NCBI GenBank assembly: GCA_019914945.1
Contig: CM034105.1
Span: forward strand, 4,588,001-4,652,000
Source: Typha latifolia
Lineage: Eukaryota; Streptophyta; Magnoliopsida; Poales; Typhaceae
Direction of reading: 5' to 3'
DNA: 64,000 nucleotides
Shown: positions 44,454-57,688 of the stretch, one piece after another
Numbering within the stretch: the stretch's first letter is position 1
Layout of the letters: every line of letters starts with the position of its first letter
The notes under the pieces: generated by a model
What the model saw: only the letters and a program-made list of their open reading frames with translations
Database searches by the model: none
What the model was told of the DNA's origin: nothing
Position numbers and translations under genes: made by a program

Positions 44454-47400
44454 ATGCTCCATGGCATTGCCATGTCTGCGCTCCCACTCCACCCCACCCT
44501 GCGCCCCACCCGCATAATCCCCTCCATGAGGCCACCCCTCTCCTCTCTCTCCCCCTCCCCCTCTCCTCCCTCCTCCTCCTCCTCCTCCTCCTGTTCCTCC
44601 TCCTCCCCTCTCGTCCTACCCCACCGCCTCTCCCCTTTCCCCTCCTTCTCCTCGTCCTCCTGCTGTGCCCTTCGCCCCAGACGCCTCCACTTCTTCCGGA
44701 CCCTCTCTTCCTTGCGAGAGACCAAGAAGGCGACGCTCCGCAAGGCGTCGAATGTCCCGCAAAACCTCAAGTTCGATGGGCGCAGAGGAGGCGGCGGCGG
44801 ATCCAACAACGAGGAGGAGGAGGAGGAGGAGGAGGAGGAGAAGGAGGCGGATGGTGGCGCTGCGTTGAAAGGGACGGTTCTTGCGGGTTTGCTGCTGGTT
44901 GGGTTTGTTGGGGGGTTCGGGGCTGTGGGGTATGTATATAGGGATCAGATTAATGCGTTCTTGACACAGTTCTCGGGGTTTATTGAAGGTAAGGGATGGA
45001 TTATGTTGCAAAGCTTGCATCTTGGTTTCGCTTTTGAGTTTTTCAAAGGAGATGGTGGTTTTCGTTTTGGACCTAATTCGGAATATGGGTGGGTTTCTTG
45101 GTCAGAATTGGTGATGTTGTTGAGAATCCTGTTACGTTTCTCCTTAATTTCGATGATTTAGATTGAGTTATTAGTTTAGTATGCTGTTACTGGAGAAATG
45201 TGACATTTTTCTTGGCATTCTGGACTTTCACCTTTTTCCCCGGAATTCTGAGGCTACTGCTTTCTAAATGCTGCCTTGGAAATTGGAGATTATTTTGACA
45301 TTATATTGGTTAAGGTTTACTAAATATGCTTCCGTTTGATACTGTTGAAATCTGTCTTTGTTAAATTGTAGTCTGAGTTTGATAGTAGAACTCTAGTTTA
45401 TTAGCTCTTGACAGCTGGGCCGGTGCATTATATGATTTATTGTGAAACTATATCTCCTAGACTGCAAAATGAGTATTGATGTAGTGAGGAACTTTAATCA
45501 GAAAACTGGCCGATCTATTAACTTGTTGTAATGGAGAGTTATCTTAGTTACTAAGCTGGAATGGTTGACTGGACAAAATGTGGCATGTCTTCCTGTCCTA
45601 GATTAGGAATGAACCGTGTATATGAGTAAGGAACTGAAAGATGCTCGTCATTGTCTGACTTACTGGATTGGCGTGCAGTATAATGAGTTTAAACAGATAT
45701 TGAATTGGGCAAATTTTGTGAAGGAGCATTATTTAGTCCAGATTTTTATCCAACTTTTTCTAGATTTTTAGGCTACAAGCAAGCCTATTTGAGGTTGAAG
45801 GGAGATAATGTGTGAGAAATGAATTGCGGGCTGTTACTTCTGCCCAATTCTGCAATATGAAGGAAACATTTTACTTAATGAATATCATGAATCCAGGGGT
45901 TGGTTTTTGTCCATGATGTTTGCTCCTGATATGATCACCTTTTCCTTCCTAAACCATATTCAAGGTACCCTAGAAACAAAATGATTGGAAATAGGACCTG
46001 TTACCATCATCCAGGACTTTAGTAGTTGTTATGTTTATGGTTCCGCATAACACACTTTGTTCTGTGAAACTAACTGCTGTGGGTTAGATTGGATCTGTTT
46101 TTATGTGGTTCGAATGTGCTTCTTGATGGATTTTGCATACGGAAACAAAGAAATTCAATTTTCTATCCTATTCTGAAAATTGTAATGTTTTACTTGATCA
46201 GGTTATGGACCAGCTGGATATGCTTTATTTGTACTTGTTTATGCTGGACTAGAGGTAAGCTATAGAAACGGGCTATCTTTTCTCTAAGATATGTAATCTA
46301 AGTTGTACTCTAGCTTATCAGCTATTTGTAGCTGGGTTGTGGACTGTACGATTCATGTGACACTATGTCTCCTAGGTTGCTTACTGATGAAACAAGAGAC
46401 TTTTATGGAAAGATTTGTTGAGCTGTTAATTATGTGAAGTAATGGATAATTGTCTTGTCCATGCTTCCTATTTGGACCATTATCAGATTGCCAAGAGTCA
46501 GTTAGATAGTATGAAATAATCTTGTTCATGATATTAGAAAAGATTTATTTGTATGACTTTGTCATTAGTGCATATAGCAGAGAAGCTTAGGTTTTACATA
46601 TTTCATTAGTTAGTTATTTTTACATACCATGCTCTGTAGCATCTGACGTTATACTACTTTTTTTGATTCAGATTCTTGCAATTCCAGCAATACCATTAAC
46701 AATGTCTGCTGGTTTATTATTTGGTAGTCTCATTGGTACCATCATTGTGTCAATCAGTGGGACGGTACGTTGCTTTATCTGCAATTCTTCTTGATTTATA
46801 AGTGATAAAAGATTAATGATCTGACAGGTTCTCATTATGATTTGTTGACTTTGCTAGGTGGCTGCAACTGTGGCCTTTCTTATTGCTAGGTATTTTGCCC
46901 GGGAACGTATTCTTAAGTTGGTCGAAGGAAATAAGAAATTTTTAGCAATTGATAAAGCAATCGGAGAGAACGGTTTCAGGATTGTTACACTCCTTCGCTT
47001 GAGTCCCTTACTACCCTTTTCTCTTGGAAACTACTTATACGGCTTAACTTCTGTGAAGTTTGTGCCTTATGTTTTGGGCAGGTTAGTTGCTAATTTTACT
47101 GTAACATTAAGTTGTTTTCATTGCTAATTTTATCTACAATTTTGTGAACGTAGTTGCAAAAGTGTGCACCAACCATGCAAAATTAGGATCTGAATTATTT
47201 TGAAAAAGGATGAAGATAATGTGAAAATTATTAAGATAAACAGCAAAAAATAGAATGATTCAATGAACTCTATATAGCAAGATCCTTGACTTCAGTAGTT
47301 CTGTACGTGGAGCACCTGCTTTTTTGACTTTGCAAAGAAACAGTAGTAGTAATAGATGCTTATCTAAAGGAAATTTCTTAGTTTGAAAAAACATTCTTTG

Positions 47401-50217
47401 TAAGCTAAGTTTTTATTTGTGATTGAAACTCTTATTTCATTTACATTTTCGAAGCACTGTCCGTTAGGAAGTAATTTATGTTAGGTCTCAGTGTCTCACT
47501 ATGATTTTGTGCCACTAATCTGCAAAATTAATGGGAGAGCAACAGTAGGTTTCACATCTGAATGGGCATGCATATTATTTAAGTTATGTATATGTGTCAC
47601 TAGTTCTTTAGATAATGGCAGAATATGAGTCATATGACTATAACTTTTTTTATTTTCATCAATCATCATTACACGTAGTCTTAGATCCTTTTTGTCATTT
47701 TACGTTTAACTAGATATTATTTATTGAACTATTATCAATTAATATTATGTATTGAATGTTAATATGTGTTTAATTATATTATGGAGTATTCAATCATATT
47801 ATGAAATGTTCAAAAATTTATATTAATTTTAATAAATATATTTAATCATATGATGTGTTGAATAACATTTATATTTGATTATTGTTTTATATTTAATAAA
47901 ATAGGTCATTTACAAAAATAATCTAAAAATAAGACACTATAATATAGGTATAGCCATGGTTCCTAGTTTCGGCTGATTCCGATCCGTGGCCGAAACCAAT
48001 CTATTGATTGGTTTTGGTCGGGTATCGGCCTGATCGACCGATCCCGCCTGAGACGAGCATGGGTAAGAGAGAAAGAAAAGGGAAAGAGAGGGAGTAAGAG
48101 AGGGAGTAAGAGAGGGAAAGAGAGGGAGGAAGAGAGAGGGAAAGAGAGAGAAAAAGAGAGATGGAGCAATAGAGGGAAAAGAGAGAGGGAAGGAGAGAGA
48201 GGGAGAAAGAGATAGAGGGAGAAAGAGATAGAGTTTGTGGGTTGCAGCAGTAAGAGGGAGAGGGAAGAAGAGAGAGAGGGGAAGAGGAGAGAGAGACATG
48301 GAGAGAAAACAAAAAGTTAAAGAGAGAAAGGGGTGGTAGTCAGTGAGGGAGAGGGAGAACTTTTAAGGGAGAGAGTTAATAGGAGAGAGAGTTAATTAGG
48401 GAGAGAGTTTGATAAGAAAGAGTTAGTGGAAGAGAGTTAGTGTGATAGAGAGTTTGATAAAAAAGAGAATTAGTGGAGAGAATGTAAGAATTTTTTTAAT
48501 TTGTGTGGGAGAGAGAGAGTGTAAGTGGTAGAAAGGGGGAGAAATAGAAATTTAGAAAATAGTATTTATTTTTTAGTTTTTAGACTTTATATATGAATAA
48601 TTTATATTTATATCTTATTATTATTTTTCTAAAAAATTAAGAACTTTTTGTATTTTAAAAATTATTTTAAAATACAGGCCGATACGGACGGCCGATACTG
48701 CCGATACCTTCGATACGTATCGTTTTTTTTGATACTTGGAACCTTGGGTATAGCATATATATTTAAACTAAAAACCAACATTGATATCCCAAAGACCCAA
48801 AAACATTTTTAAATGTCCTAAATTTTTTTATTGAAAATATGTTAAATATGTGCTAGTGGCATGCCGAGCCATGCCGAGGGCGTGTTGATTTGCATGGCCA
48901 GTAGTTGTTTGGTATCAATGATATGAAACAATCAAATTGTACTGAAAAATAATGTACTGCAAGTCTACAAGCATAATCTCCATGTTTCTTTTCCCTTCTC
49001 GAAGAGAAATTTGTTGTGGATTATCCTCTATTTACAATTAAAAGTGCACCTTGCCTTTTCATTACGTTCATGATGTTCATTTGAATGACTGAATCAACCT
49101 TTCTTGCAAAACCCACCTTAAATGATGTGCACCATTCTTATACTTGTGATGTAGGAACTTGGATTTTCTCTACTCAAATCTGTTTCCTCTTTTCATCAAC
49201 TTGGAAAATAATGTTGATTGTTGACTTGGTGTGTGTAGTTGGTTGGGGATGCTTCCTGGGACATGGGCTTATGTTAGTGCTGGTGCATTTGGGCGAGCCA
49301 TCATTGTAAGTCTTTCGTCTACAATAACATTTCTGGCCTGTATGATAAGGTTAATTTGTTCATTTCCAGTTTAATAGAACATCATTCTTCACTTATAGAG
49401 GTAATTATAGATCTTCTGTTTCACTTTCTAGTTACATGCTAACAATAATTGAGCATGTAGGATTAAAATCACATACTTGCAGGGCTTATATGTTGATCCT
49501 AGGTAGATGTTTTTGTGATGCTCAATAACATGCAAGGATATTAAACTATTTATCTGGTCAAGCAATCTATTCTGTTCATGGTTAAGGTTCATTTTGTTTT
49601 CTTTTTGGGACATTATGCCCTATTAATACTCTCGAAGGGTGAAATGGAACTGAATCACAAATTTGCTTCTCTCTTTGCAGCAAGAAGAGTCAGATGTGGG
49701 CTTAACAGGAGGAAATGGTCAATTACTGACTCTTGGCCTAGGCCTATTGTTTACAGCCATTGCTGCAGTTTATGTTACTCGGCTTGCGAAGGTACTGGAT
49801 CTCCACTCACTACTGTTATTTCGATACCCTGCATGCAAGTTCAAAGAGGCTGCTAATGTGATGCGTAGGGTAGTTAAGTATGGGGTGCTCTTGTGCCAAA
49901 GCATGAGGTGGAAAATTACCTGGTTCTGTCGTGGAATATTTAATTTTTTTAAAGAAAAATTCAGCATTAGGATTTTCAAAGCATTTTAGTAGGGAAGTGA
50001 AAATTTTGCTATCAACATAATATACTTGTTGGTTTTTATAAGGCAAATTCAAAAGAGTACCAGGATTGAGAAAGTTTTAGAATGATTTGGAAATCTCTAA
50101 AGCTCTACACCATGTCCTCTGCTCTTTATTACAACCATTTCTCGAAAATTAGTAAACTGATAAAGGCAACGCCATTCTCTCTTTTCTCTGCAGGATGCTG
50201 TGAAAGATATGGAATAG
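44454..50217 (+). CDS. TVP38/TMEM64 family (VTT domain) membrane protein, probably plastid
   Basis: Seven exons, 44454-44988, 46202-46254, 46672-46764, 46858-47081, 49239-49305, 49681-49791 and 50194-50217, join in frame (1107 nt, 368 residues) with GT-AG introns throughout. The Ser- and Arg-rich N terminus (about residues 1-100) looks like a chloroplast transit peptide. A run of ten glutamates follows at about 120-129. A first membrane segment is GTVLAGLLLVGFVGGFGAVG. The VTT core covers exons 2-5 (YGPAGYALFVLVYAGLE, ILAIPAIPLTMSAGLLFGSL, GFRIVTLLRLSPLLPFSLGN, WLGMLPGTWAYVSAGAFGR). Family knowledge links VTT proteins to membrane lipid scrambling and Golgi/plastid membranes; the substrate here is unknown. 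The start could instead be 44472 (MSALPLHP) or 44346. Intron 4 holds a hAT-like element (47955-48746). Confidence 0.9.
44809..44841 (+). repeat. GAG/GGA triplet repeat coding poly-Glu
   Basis: An in-frame (gag)n run in exon 1 of the VTT-domain gene, coding ten or more consecutive glutamates. Its length is likely to vary between individuals. Confidence 0.9.
47955..48746 (-). mobile_element. 0.8-kb hAT-like element, copy C, with perfect 8-bp duplication
   Basis: A 792-bp element in intron 4 of the VTT-domain gene, in reverse orientation to copies A and B. Its ends CATGGTTCCTAGTTTC and, reverse complemented, CAAGGTTCCAAGTATC match at 13 of 16. It is flanked by identical GGTATAGC (47947-47954 and 48747-48754). 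The interior is a long GA-rich tract (about 48060-48540) and an AT-rich part. The ends and 8-bp duplication fit a hAT non-autonomous element, and this is the best-preserved copy of the family here. Confidence 0.8.
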
Positions 50218-51257
50218 ATGGTGGGCAAGTCTTCCAATAGAAGTGTAAAGTAAGCGGTAGCCCCTGTTAGGCCGATACGATGTAATTCAAGGTATATAAC
50301 TGCCTTGTACATCAGCATCTTTTTGATGCATCTAATATAACGAGATCGATTTTTTAGAAACATTGTCTTACAATAAATTGAAGAATCTGCAACATATACC
50401 ACTCCGCTCCAATTTAATGGCCTCTTGTAGTAATGGAATACTCAAAAGACTTAGTCCCTTCAGCTTGTAATTGGGCAATTACCACCACGTTTCTCACCCA
50501 ACACACAGCTCTGCCATTGTTGTTAAATATTGATTGGGTCATCTTGATGATATTTCACGAGATGAAAGCCACCAGTCTATAATGCTGTGCTCACCCTTAC
50601 TTTTCTCCCCCTAGTCTGAAACAATTTTTTTTACCCTGACCATTGACAAGAATGCATTGTTATACCCTGTTTATTTGTAGAATAAGAATAACCTTCTTCT
50701 GGAATAAGCCTAGTAATTAAACAACAATTTAGCTTTTTTTGGTATACTAATTTATTATTCTCTCTTCTTTTATTCTATACAATTTTAAAAAAAATAATTT
50801 AATAATAAATATGAAATTACTATTTTGTCATCCTCTCTCCTTTTATCATTCTCTCTCCTTTTATTTTATACAATTTTTTTTTAACATTTCACATTCCTGT
50901 TTGTCTTTGTATACTCTGAAATTTTAAATTGATTGAAAGTGAAATAGTTCTCTCCTACAATCGAACCCCTCAACGAGAATGTGTTCGAATATGATACAGT
51001 GAAGATAAATCATAAAATGGTTAAAACTTTACCCTTGCTACCCCTAGTTTTCATATGTATTATAATTTTATACTTGTCTTAGCAATGTTCTAATTAATAT
51101 AGAGGAGAAAGGAAGAGGAAAGTGAAAGAATCATTAGCCTCATTAGGGAGGCTAGAAGCTGTAACATTTTAACTCCTTTGCTTTGGCTGTACATCTTTCT
51201 CACATCCTATCATAAACCTTTCACCCTGACCTAACTTTGCCAGGAAAATCAAACTTC
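50218..51257. other. 3' region of the VTT-domain gene and intergenic
   Basis: No gene seen. A diverged tandem repeat of about 75 bp occurs at 50757-50880 (ttctctcttcttttattcta, then ttctctctccttttatttta). Confidence 0.5.
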
Positions 51258-52104
51258 TCACTCTGCTGCCTCTTCAGTTTCTCCTCTTTCCTGCACCTCC
51301 TTGGTGACTCCAACTCTTTTGAACTCCATCAATCTCAATCCAGTAGCGACGACTATGAAGCTCCATCTTTCAAGCACATTCTCTTGCAAACTCCCTTTGA
51401 TGAATGGATGGTGAAGCAAGTCTTGGCATGCCCAGCTTTCCTTTGGGTTTCTAATCAAACACTTGCTTAGGAAATCCTTTCCATCTTCAGAAAGATTGCA
51501 TGGAAATTTTGGTAGGTCATCACTGCAATGTTGCTGCTGGGGTTATTACGTCATCTGATAGACATCCAAACATTTAGTTCTAGAACACCTCTGGTGCCAT
51601 CCACAATGGAGTTCCACACACAGAATGTGTTGGATGATCAAATCCTAGACTTTTCACGCACCTGAAGTTGGTCAACTTGATGCTGCTGGACGAACCTTTA
51701 AGTACATTCTTGCACTTGATTTCACAGTGTGATGCCCATTGCGATGAAGGTAGTCGATCCCTTTGAGGATCTCTCTGGTGTATGATCGTATCGTCAACTC
51801 GTCCAGGGATCCGCTGAACTTACCGACGATCTCCGACCCGCGTGCCGCCTGCCATGTACTCCATGAAGAGGTTGAATTCTTGTTTCTTGACTGACTTCAT
51901 GCTCGCTATTGCGGACGAATGTATGGAGAGTCCATGCTCTCGAGGATCACCGCCTCGTTTGCTAGAGATGCCAACTCTGCGGATGATTACGCCGATGACT
52001 TCAAGACAAAGAGCTCACTGTGCCAAATGGACTACACCGAACGAGGCAGACCCAATTGGGCTCTCTCCCACCCAGTTCTTGGGTGGTAAATGTCGATAAT
52101 ACAT
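51258..52104 (-). pseudogene. MAPKKK-like (MAPKKK17/18 type) protein kinase pseudogene
   Basis: The minus strand from an ATG at 52104 reads NWVGESPIGSASFGVVHLAQ, a kinase glycine loop, then hits a TGA. Further blocks in shifting frames are EAVILESMDSPYIRPQ, FNLFMEYMAGG (hinge), LTIRSYTREILKGIDYLHRN, then HCEIKCKNVL, where the catalytic-loop aspartate (HCD) is replaced by glutamate. The C lobe end reads DFLSKCLIRNPKESWACQDL and LLHHPFIKG at 51370-51480. The order matches small plant MAPKKKs of the MEKK-like 17/18 group. The DFG region and activation loop are not found. Several stops and frameshifts, and the lack of introns, fit a decayed gene copy, possibly a retrocopy since that subfamily is often intronless anyway. 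Confidence 0.75.
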
Positions 52105-52573
52105 GGAATTTTGAATCCTAAGCAAGAATACAAGCAGAAAAAATATAAGTATATTGTCGTCGGGTAGCTTCCCAGTGAAACGGAGAACCGGAAAGAGGGT
52201 GGGGGGAGGGATAAATGAGAGTGGAAAGAGGGTGGTTAGGAGGCAATGGTTGTGGTTAGTTTTTTATATTTTAACCGGGTGTGATGAGTTATGGTATAGG
52301 CTTTATACCAATTTGTAGAAGGGTTGTAGGGCAAGAACTAAAGAAGTACCAAAAAGAAGGCGGCCCCGTGATTGTGCGGTTATTAACAAAAATTAATATA
52401 AAATAATCGAGTTCATAGCTCTCTAATTGCTTAAATTTAGAAAGTTATTGTTGAATCCAAATGCTATAGATCTTGAGTTCAAGACTTCTCTGCAATTTTT
52501 TTTACTTATTAACGTTGATGATAAATTCAGACATGACATGACAGGCTTCAGCCTCTCCCGGCGGCTCAAAGGT

Positions 52574-53156
52574 AGGGTTGTCAATATAAACAAGCAGCTC
52601 GGGTTCGGCTCGGTTGAAGCTCGAGTTCGGCTCATCTCGGTTAGAGATGAACTGAGCTCGAGCTGTCAAAATCAGTTCAAAATTAATATTGAGCCGAGCC
52701 TAAGTTGGAGCCGACTCGCTCAGGCTTGGCTCGATATACTCAGTATAAAAGGTGTGAGAAAAACCCCAATCCTCGAATCCCATTTCCATATCCCCGTCTC
52801 CTCCTTTGTCGCGGTGCGTCGGTGCCGCCTTGTCCTCCTTCGCCAAACCGCCGCCGCCATGCCGCCTTGTGCCCTCGTTCTCCTTTGCTAAGCTGCTGCC
52901 TCAGTGTCGCCTCCCCATCCTTTCACAACGGCAAGCCGCCGCGGCTCGGCTTGGGCTCGATATGGCACAGTCTAGCTCGATCTAGCTCGGCATGAATGCG
53001 GCTTGATGATAGACTCATTTCAAGCTTGAGCTAGACTCGGGCTCGGTTCGAGTTGAGTTGAGCCGAGCCTGAGCCCAATTCTGAGGCTCAAAATTAATTT
53101 TGAGCCGAGCCTGAGCGAGAGCCGGCTTGCTTAGGCTTGGCTCGTTTACACCCGTA
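52574..53156. mobile_element. hAT-like element with near-perfect 8-bp duplication
   Basis: The left end TAGGGTTGTCAATATAAAC and the right end, reverse complemented, TACGGGTGTAAACGAGCC are related. Flanks CTCAAAGG (52566-52573) and CTCAATGG (53157-53164) match at 7 of 8. Both subterminal parts are rich in ggctcgg/gagctcg words, while the centre (about 52750-52930) is an unrelated C-rich stretch with an open frame of low confidence. Confidence 0.7.
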
Positions 53157-53293
53157 CTCAATGGTCTACAATAGGAGGCCCAAACACCTACTAAGCCCGC
53201 TCATTTCGACTCTACTTTGCCCAAATAGGCTCTATCAAACTTCTAGCATCTCGTGCCTCTTGGTCCACCTTGGGGATCTGGATGAGGTCCTCT

Positions 53294-53897
53294 TAGGGTT
53301 GAAAATGGATTGCATATAAATTAGATAGTATTCAACCAACATCTAGATTTATATTTTTGGTCCGGATATGGATTTATGCGGATATTAGATTGATAGCAAA
53401 ACTTAAAATCATATCCTAACTAAAAAGATATGAATAATTTTTAGATACAGATCTGATAATTTTTTGGTAGAGGAATGAATCTTAAACAAATAAAGATCAA
53501 AATTTAAAAAGAAATTATGACCTTTCTTTATGGCACAGTTAACACAGAATATTAAGAGTTTTAAAAATTCTTGCATTTTAAATAAATATAAAATTAGCAA
53601 AGTTAATCTCTATAAACAATTTTGAACATATTATTAATAACAATATCAATATTCACCATTTAGTTAAGCAAACTGAAAACTGTAAATCATTCAAAAAAAA
53701 TATGGGGGTAAACAAATATTCGATATCTGCATTTGTATCCAAAAAATATATTTGATCCGTTTTTAGATTTTGACAAAAAATCTTACCAACATCTGAATCT
53801 GTAATCGAGTCGGCTAGGATTTTTCTACCTGAATTTTGTTTGAGTTGAGTTGGATAGTGGGTCGGGTTAGAGTTAATCTGACCTGTTTTCACCCCTA
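53294..53897. mobile_element. diverged relative of the 13832-14395 MITE
   Basis: The ends TAGGGTTGAAAATGG and CCTGTTTTCACCCCTA and the interior (atatcctaactaaaa, ttaaaatcatatcc) match the element at 13832-14395 in the same order. Flanking 8-mers match at only 5 of 8, so it is older. Confidence 0.7.
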
Positions 53898-53985
53898 GTT
53901 TCTCCCCATCCTCAGTAAGAAGGGGAAACCAATAGGAAGGGCTCCCTCTAATCATTATCTTTGAGTCTTTGTCGGGTTGTGTTTT

Positions 53986-55121
53986 ATGAAAATTTTGAGT
54001 TGGAATGCAAGAGGCTTAGGCTACTCCTTTGAGGGGAGATTGTTGTCTTCTCTAGGTAGGACTTCTTCGCGTGCAAGAATCCAAGCTCTTTGAACCCTCT
54101 CTCTTTTCTTTGCTCGTATGCTTGTGAGGCTTTTGGCATCCAAGCATGGGTCAATGTGGGTGCCTAGACGGGGGGTGGGTGGGTAGCTACTGGGTAGTCC
54201 CTTGTGACATCTTTCTGGGGGGTTTTCCACTAAGAAACTTTCTCCATGGCTATCCCACTAAAAGACTCTAGATGGAGGGTTGACTATTGTGCGGTCAATG
54301 TTTATAGCCTCATTGCTGTTGACGAGAAAGAAGCCTTATGGGCTGAACTTCACCTGGTTACTACAGACTTCTCGACCCCTATGTTTGTTGTGTGGACTTC
54401 AATGTCGTTCGATTCTTCTCGGACCGCTCATCAGGATCAGCTTGCACCAGGGGCATGGCTCAATTCAATGACTCCCTAAGGTCAAAAGGAAGACAATTCA
54501 CGTGGTTCAACCACCAAGTGCCCCCATCCTCTCCAAGCTTGATAGAGCTCTCTTGCCTTAGGTTGGGACCAAACCTTTTTGGATTGCTCTTGCTCAGCCC
54601 TTTTTTGTTCGATGTTTGATCATGCTCCGCTTTGTCTCGATAATTTTGGCACACTACGATCATCTAAACTATCTTGGTTTAAAAATGTTTGGCTGTCAAT
54701 ATATGGGTTCCACCAGCTAGTTTAGGTTGGTGGTTAAGTGCACCTTTCTCTGAATCTAATGGCATTCTTCCACCTGAAGCTTTGTTTTGTTAGGCAACAG
54801 ATCCAAGCTTGGTGCACTTTCAATTTCCACAATGTCATGCTTAGGAAGAAGATGATTCCTTGGGGTTATCTTCTCCTTGGACAAAAGAGAGAATATCTAT
54901 GGCATCAACGATCACGTCGACCAGCAGAAAGGACAAAACTATGAGGTTCTTCCACCCCTTCATTAATGGCTAGATCTTAGTTTCTGGGACTTTATCTTCT
55001 TGATCTGGGTCGATAACACTCCCATCTCCAATCAACTCAAGGAATTATTAGACCATAGTTGGGGATTCTTTCACTCTCCATTTCTTTTTTAGGTAGATTG
55101 TTTTACCTACTTCTCTACTAA
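53986..55121 (+). pseudogene. LINE ORF2 endonuclease fragment, cut by the LTR retrotransposon
   Basis: It starts MKILSWNARGLG, the usual opening of plant L1 ORF2 endonuclease. It continues, in broken frames, through DFNVVRFFSDRSS and GRQFTWFNHQVPP. The second half is recognisable only in short blocks. It stops abruptly at 55121, where the LTR retrotransposon begins. It is a different LINE from the one at 34112-40235. Confidence 0.7.
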
Positions 55122-57650
55122 TGAAACACCCAAGCCTCCAAATACATATGTAAACCGCGTGGATAATTTCCCCCACGCGGTACATCACATGACCTGTCAG
55201 TACAAGGATTTCACAAGGCACACAACAGCACAATTTCACCATAAATAAACTCAATTATAAGAGTCCGGATACAAGTCCACAGGCCACAACAAGCCTTCCA
55301 AGTATACATTCAAAATACTATGTTAAAGTCCAAAAAGATACAACGTCATCATCATACCCTCGCAGGGGTTTAATACAACTAAAATACGTACTAAAAGAAA
55401 GAAAGCGGCTACTCCTCGCTACCCGCACCTGCGTCCCCTAGCTCTGAAATAATACGCCACGAGGGGTGAGCTTACAGCCCAGCGAGTAGGATCCATACAA
55501 TTTAAAATAATGACATCACAGGTGTATATCCAATGTATGCCTATATTTGCTAACGATAACGACATGCTTATTAAAATGACTTACCATAATTTACTAAGTC
55601 AATGCAAATTGATAAAGATTACCAATCACTATCTTGGAACATGCTAGTTCCTAAACATATTATGATAAGTTCACACGTATATAAAGTTTGAGACAATCTC
55701 TTATTCGTACACATCTCAATCATAGGTTTACATATTATGCATAGCAATAAAATAGCAGTTTAGTCACCTCATGTCTACCAAAGCAATAATCATACTCATC
55801 ATCGCTCACCGAGCTATTCACCACACAAGGGTAAATACTCTTAAGAAACAATCATCCATCATCTAATCATCCATCACATAATCATCCATCATCTCATACA
55901 TCGAGGGGGATATATACACATCTAGCGGTAATGTCACCTACACGTGTATGGCGACACTACATGTGACCGGTTGTCCGTGGCCATCGGACTCGGACCCCGG
56001 GTCGTAAGCCCATATCTCACTCTCTCTAAATCATCACCGCCCTCGGGGAGAATCGGGAGCCCTCGGCTCATCAACGAACGCCCTAACCCCGCGTCGTCGG
56101 TACCGCTAGAGTTATATCCCCGCCTCACAATCATGTTCTTCTATCATCATAATCTAGTCCTAACTATGCAAAGATAACTACCCGAATGCCACACAAAGCT
56201 TCCCGACCTCGGTGTAGGCCGCTAATAGTATAGACATATATGATACACTCGCCCTTAACCCCGGGCCGAGTGAGTAGGGGTACCGCCTAGTCGAATTCGA
56301 CTACTAATGATAGGTGGAAGTGGTGCAAGTTTATGCGTGTATAAAGCATGTTATAGTCATCATGATCATTACCCATAATCACAAAGAATCATACATCTAT
56401 GCAACGGTATACCATACAGACACATGTAAAGCATTATCATACACATTAATATTCTCATGATACTATGATGAACAAAAGTTATAAATAACTACATATGCAA
56501 AAGATATAACAGGAGTACCAACCGCATGCATTAATACCGACATTTCCTACCGTATCATGTTATTCTAGATTTGTATAACTCTACTCGCCCGGGGGTCTCC
56601 ACGGTATGGTAAAACTCGCGCTAGTCCGGGATCCCAAAATCTTCCTCACGGGGTGCCAATCCTATTAATTCACGCAAGTAAAGTCATTAGCGAACTAATA
56701 AAATTAATTATCTTATTAGCACATTTATGTTTGGTACGAGTCAAGGGTATCCTAGGAATCTTGTATCATCCCAAAATTAAGGATCGTGCTAATCAAATTA
56801 GGTGAAAATGGTAAACATGGTTATAGGGTCCAAATGGCCCCAAATGGGCTAGGCTAGAGGCAAAAAGGGGGTAGGCCCAAACCCAACCCACAAGCAATAA
56901 GGCCTTGGTGGGTCGGGGCCCACCACACGCCCACCAAGGTTGGAATAGTGGGTCGCAGACATGCCCCACTCCACACATGGGCTAATGGGCCGCAGCCTGC
57001 ACCCACCCGGATAGTCTTGGTGGGCCGCGCCCGCAGCCCCACCCAAATCGGGCTGGTGGGCTGCGTGCAGCCCACCTGTCTTGGTGGGTGCGCGCCCGCA
57101 GCCCACCCCAACTAGGCCGGTGGGTCGCGGTGCCCGCAGCCCACCCCAAAGGATTAGTGGGCCGCAGTGGTCCGGCCCACTAAGGGAAAAATGGGTGGGG
57201 TTTAACCCCCACCCTCCACCTCATCTCCTTCCACCACCGATGGAAGGAAGGGAGGCGAGGGAAGCGCCACGAGGCCGGCGGGGGGACGCGGGGGCTGCGG
57301 CGGCGCGGCACGGCCGGCGGCGCAGCGCGGCAGGGGGCGGCAGCCAGGCCAGCAGGGGCGGCGGCGGAAGAGTCCTGGACAAAGACGAGGCCGAGGAGGG
57401 GAAGGAGAAAGGGAAGAAAGGAAGGAGGTTTACCTGAGGGGGAGGGGCCGGCGAGCTCGGTGGCTTCGGCGGCCATTGGCGGCAACCACGAGGGAGAGAG
57501 AGGAGAAAAGAGGGGTCATGGTGAGGGGGAAGAGATGAGGGAGATGGGGAAGGTGGCGTGTACGGCAAGGAAGGGAAGAGAAGAAGAGAAGAAAAGAGGG
57601 AGGGTGGCGGGGTGGCGGGTGACGCACGTGCTCGCACGTGCGTCTGGCCC

Positions 57651-57688
<38 letters not shown>

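Noticed and set aside
44414..45020. Antisense and alternative-frame ORFs over exon 1 of the VTT gene
   Set aside because: They arise from the GAG repeat and CT-rich leader; the true frame is fixed by six downstream exon joins.
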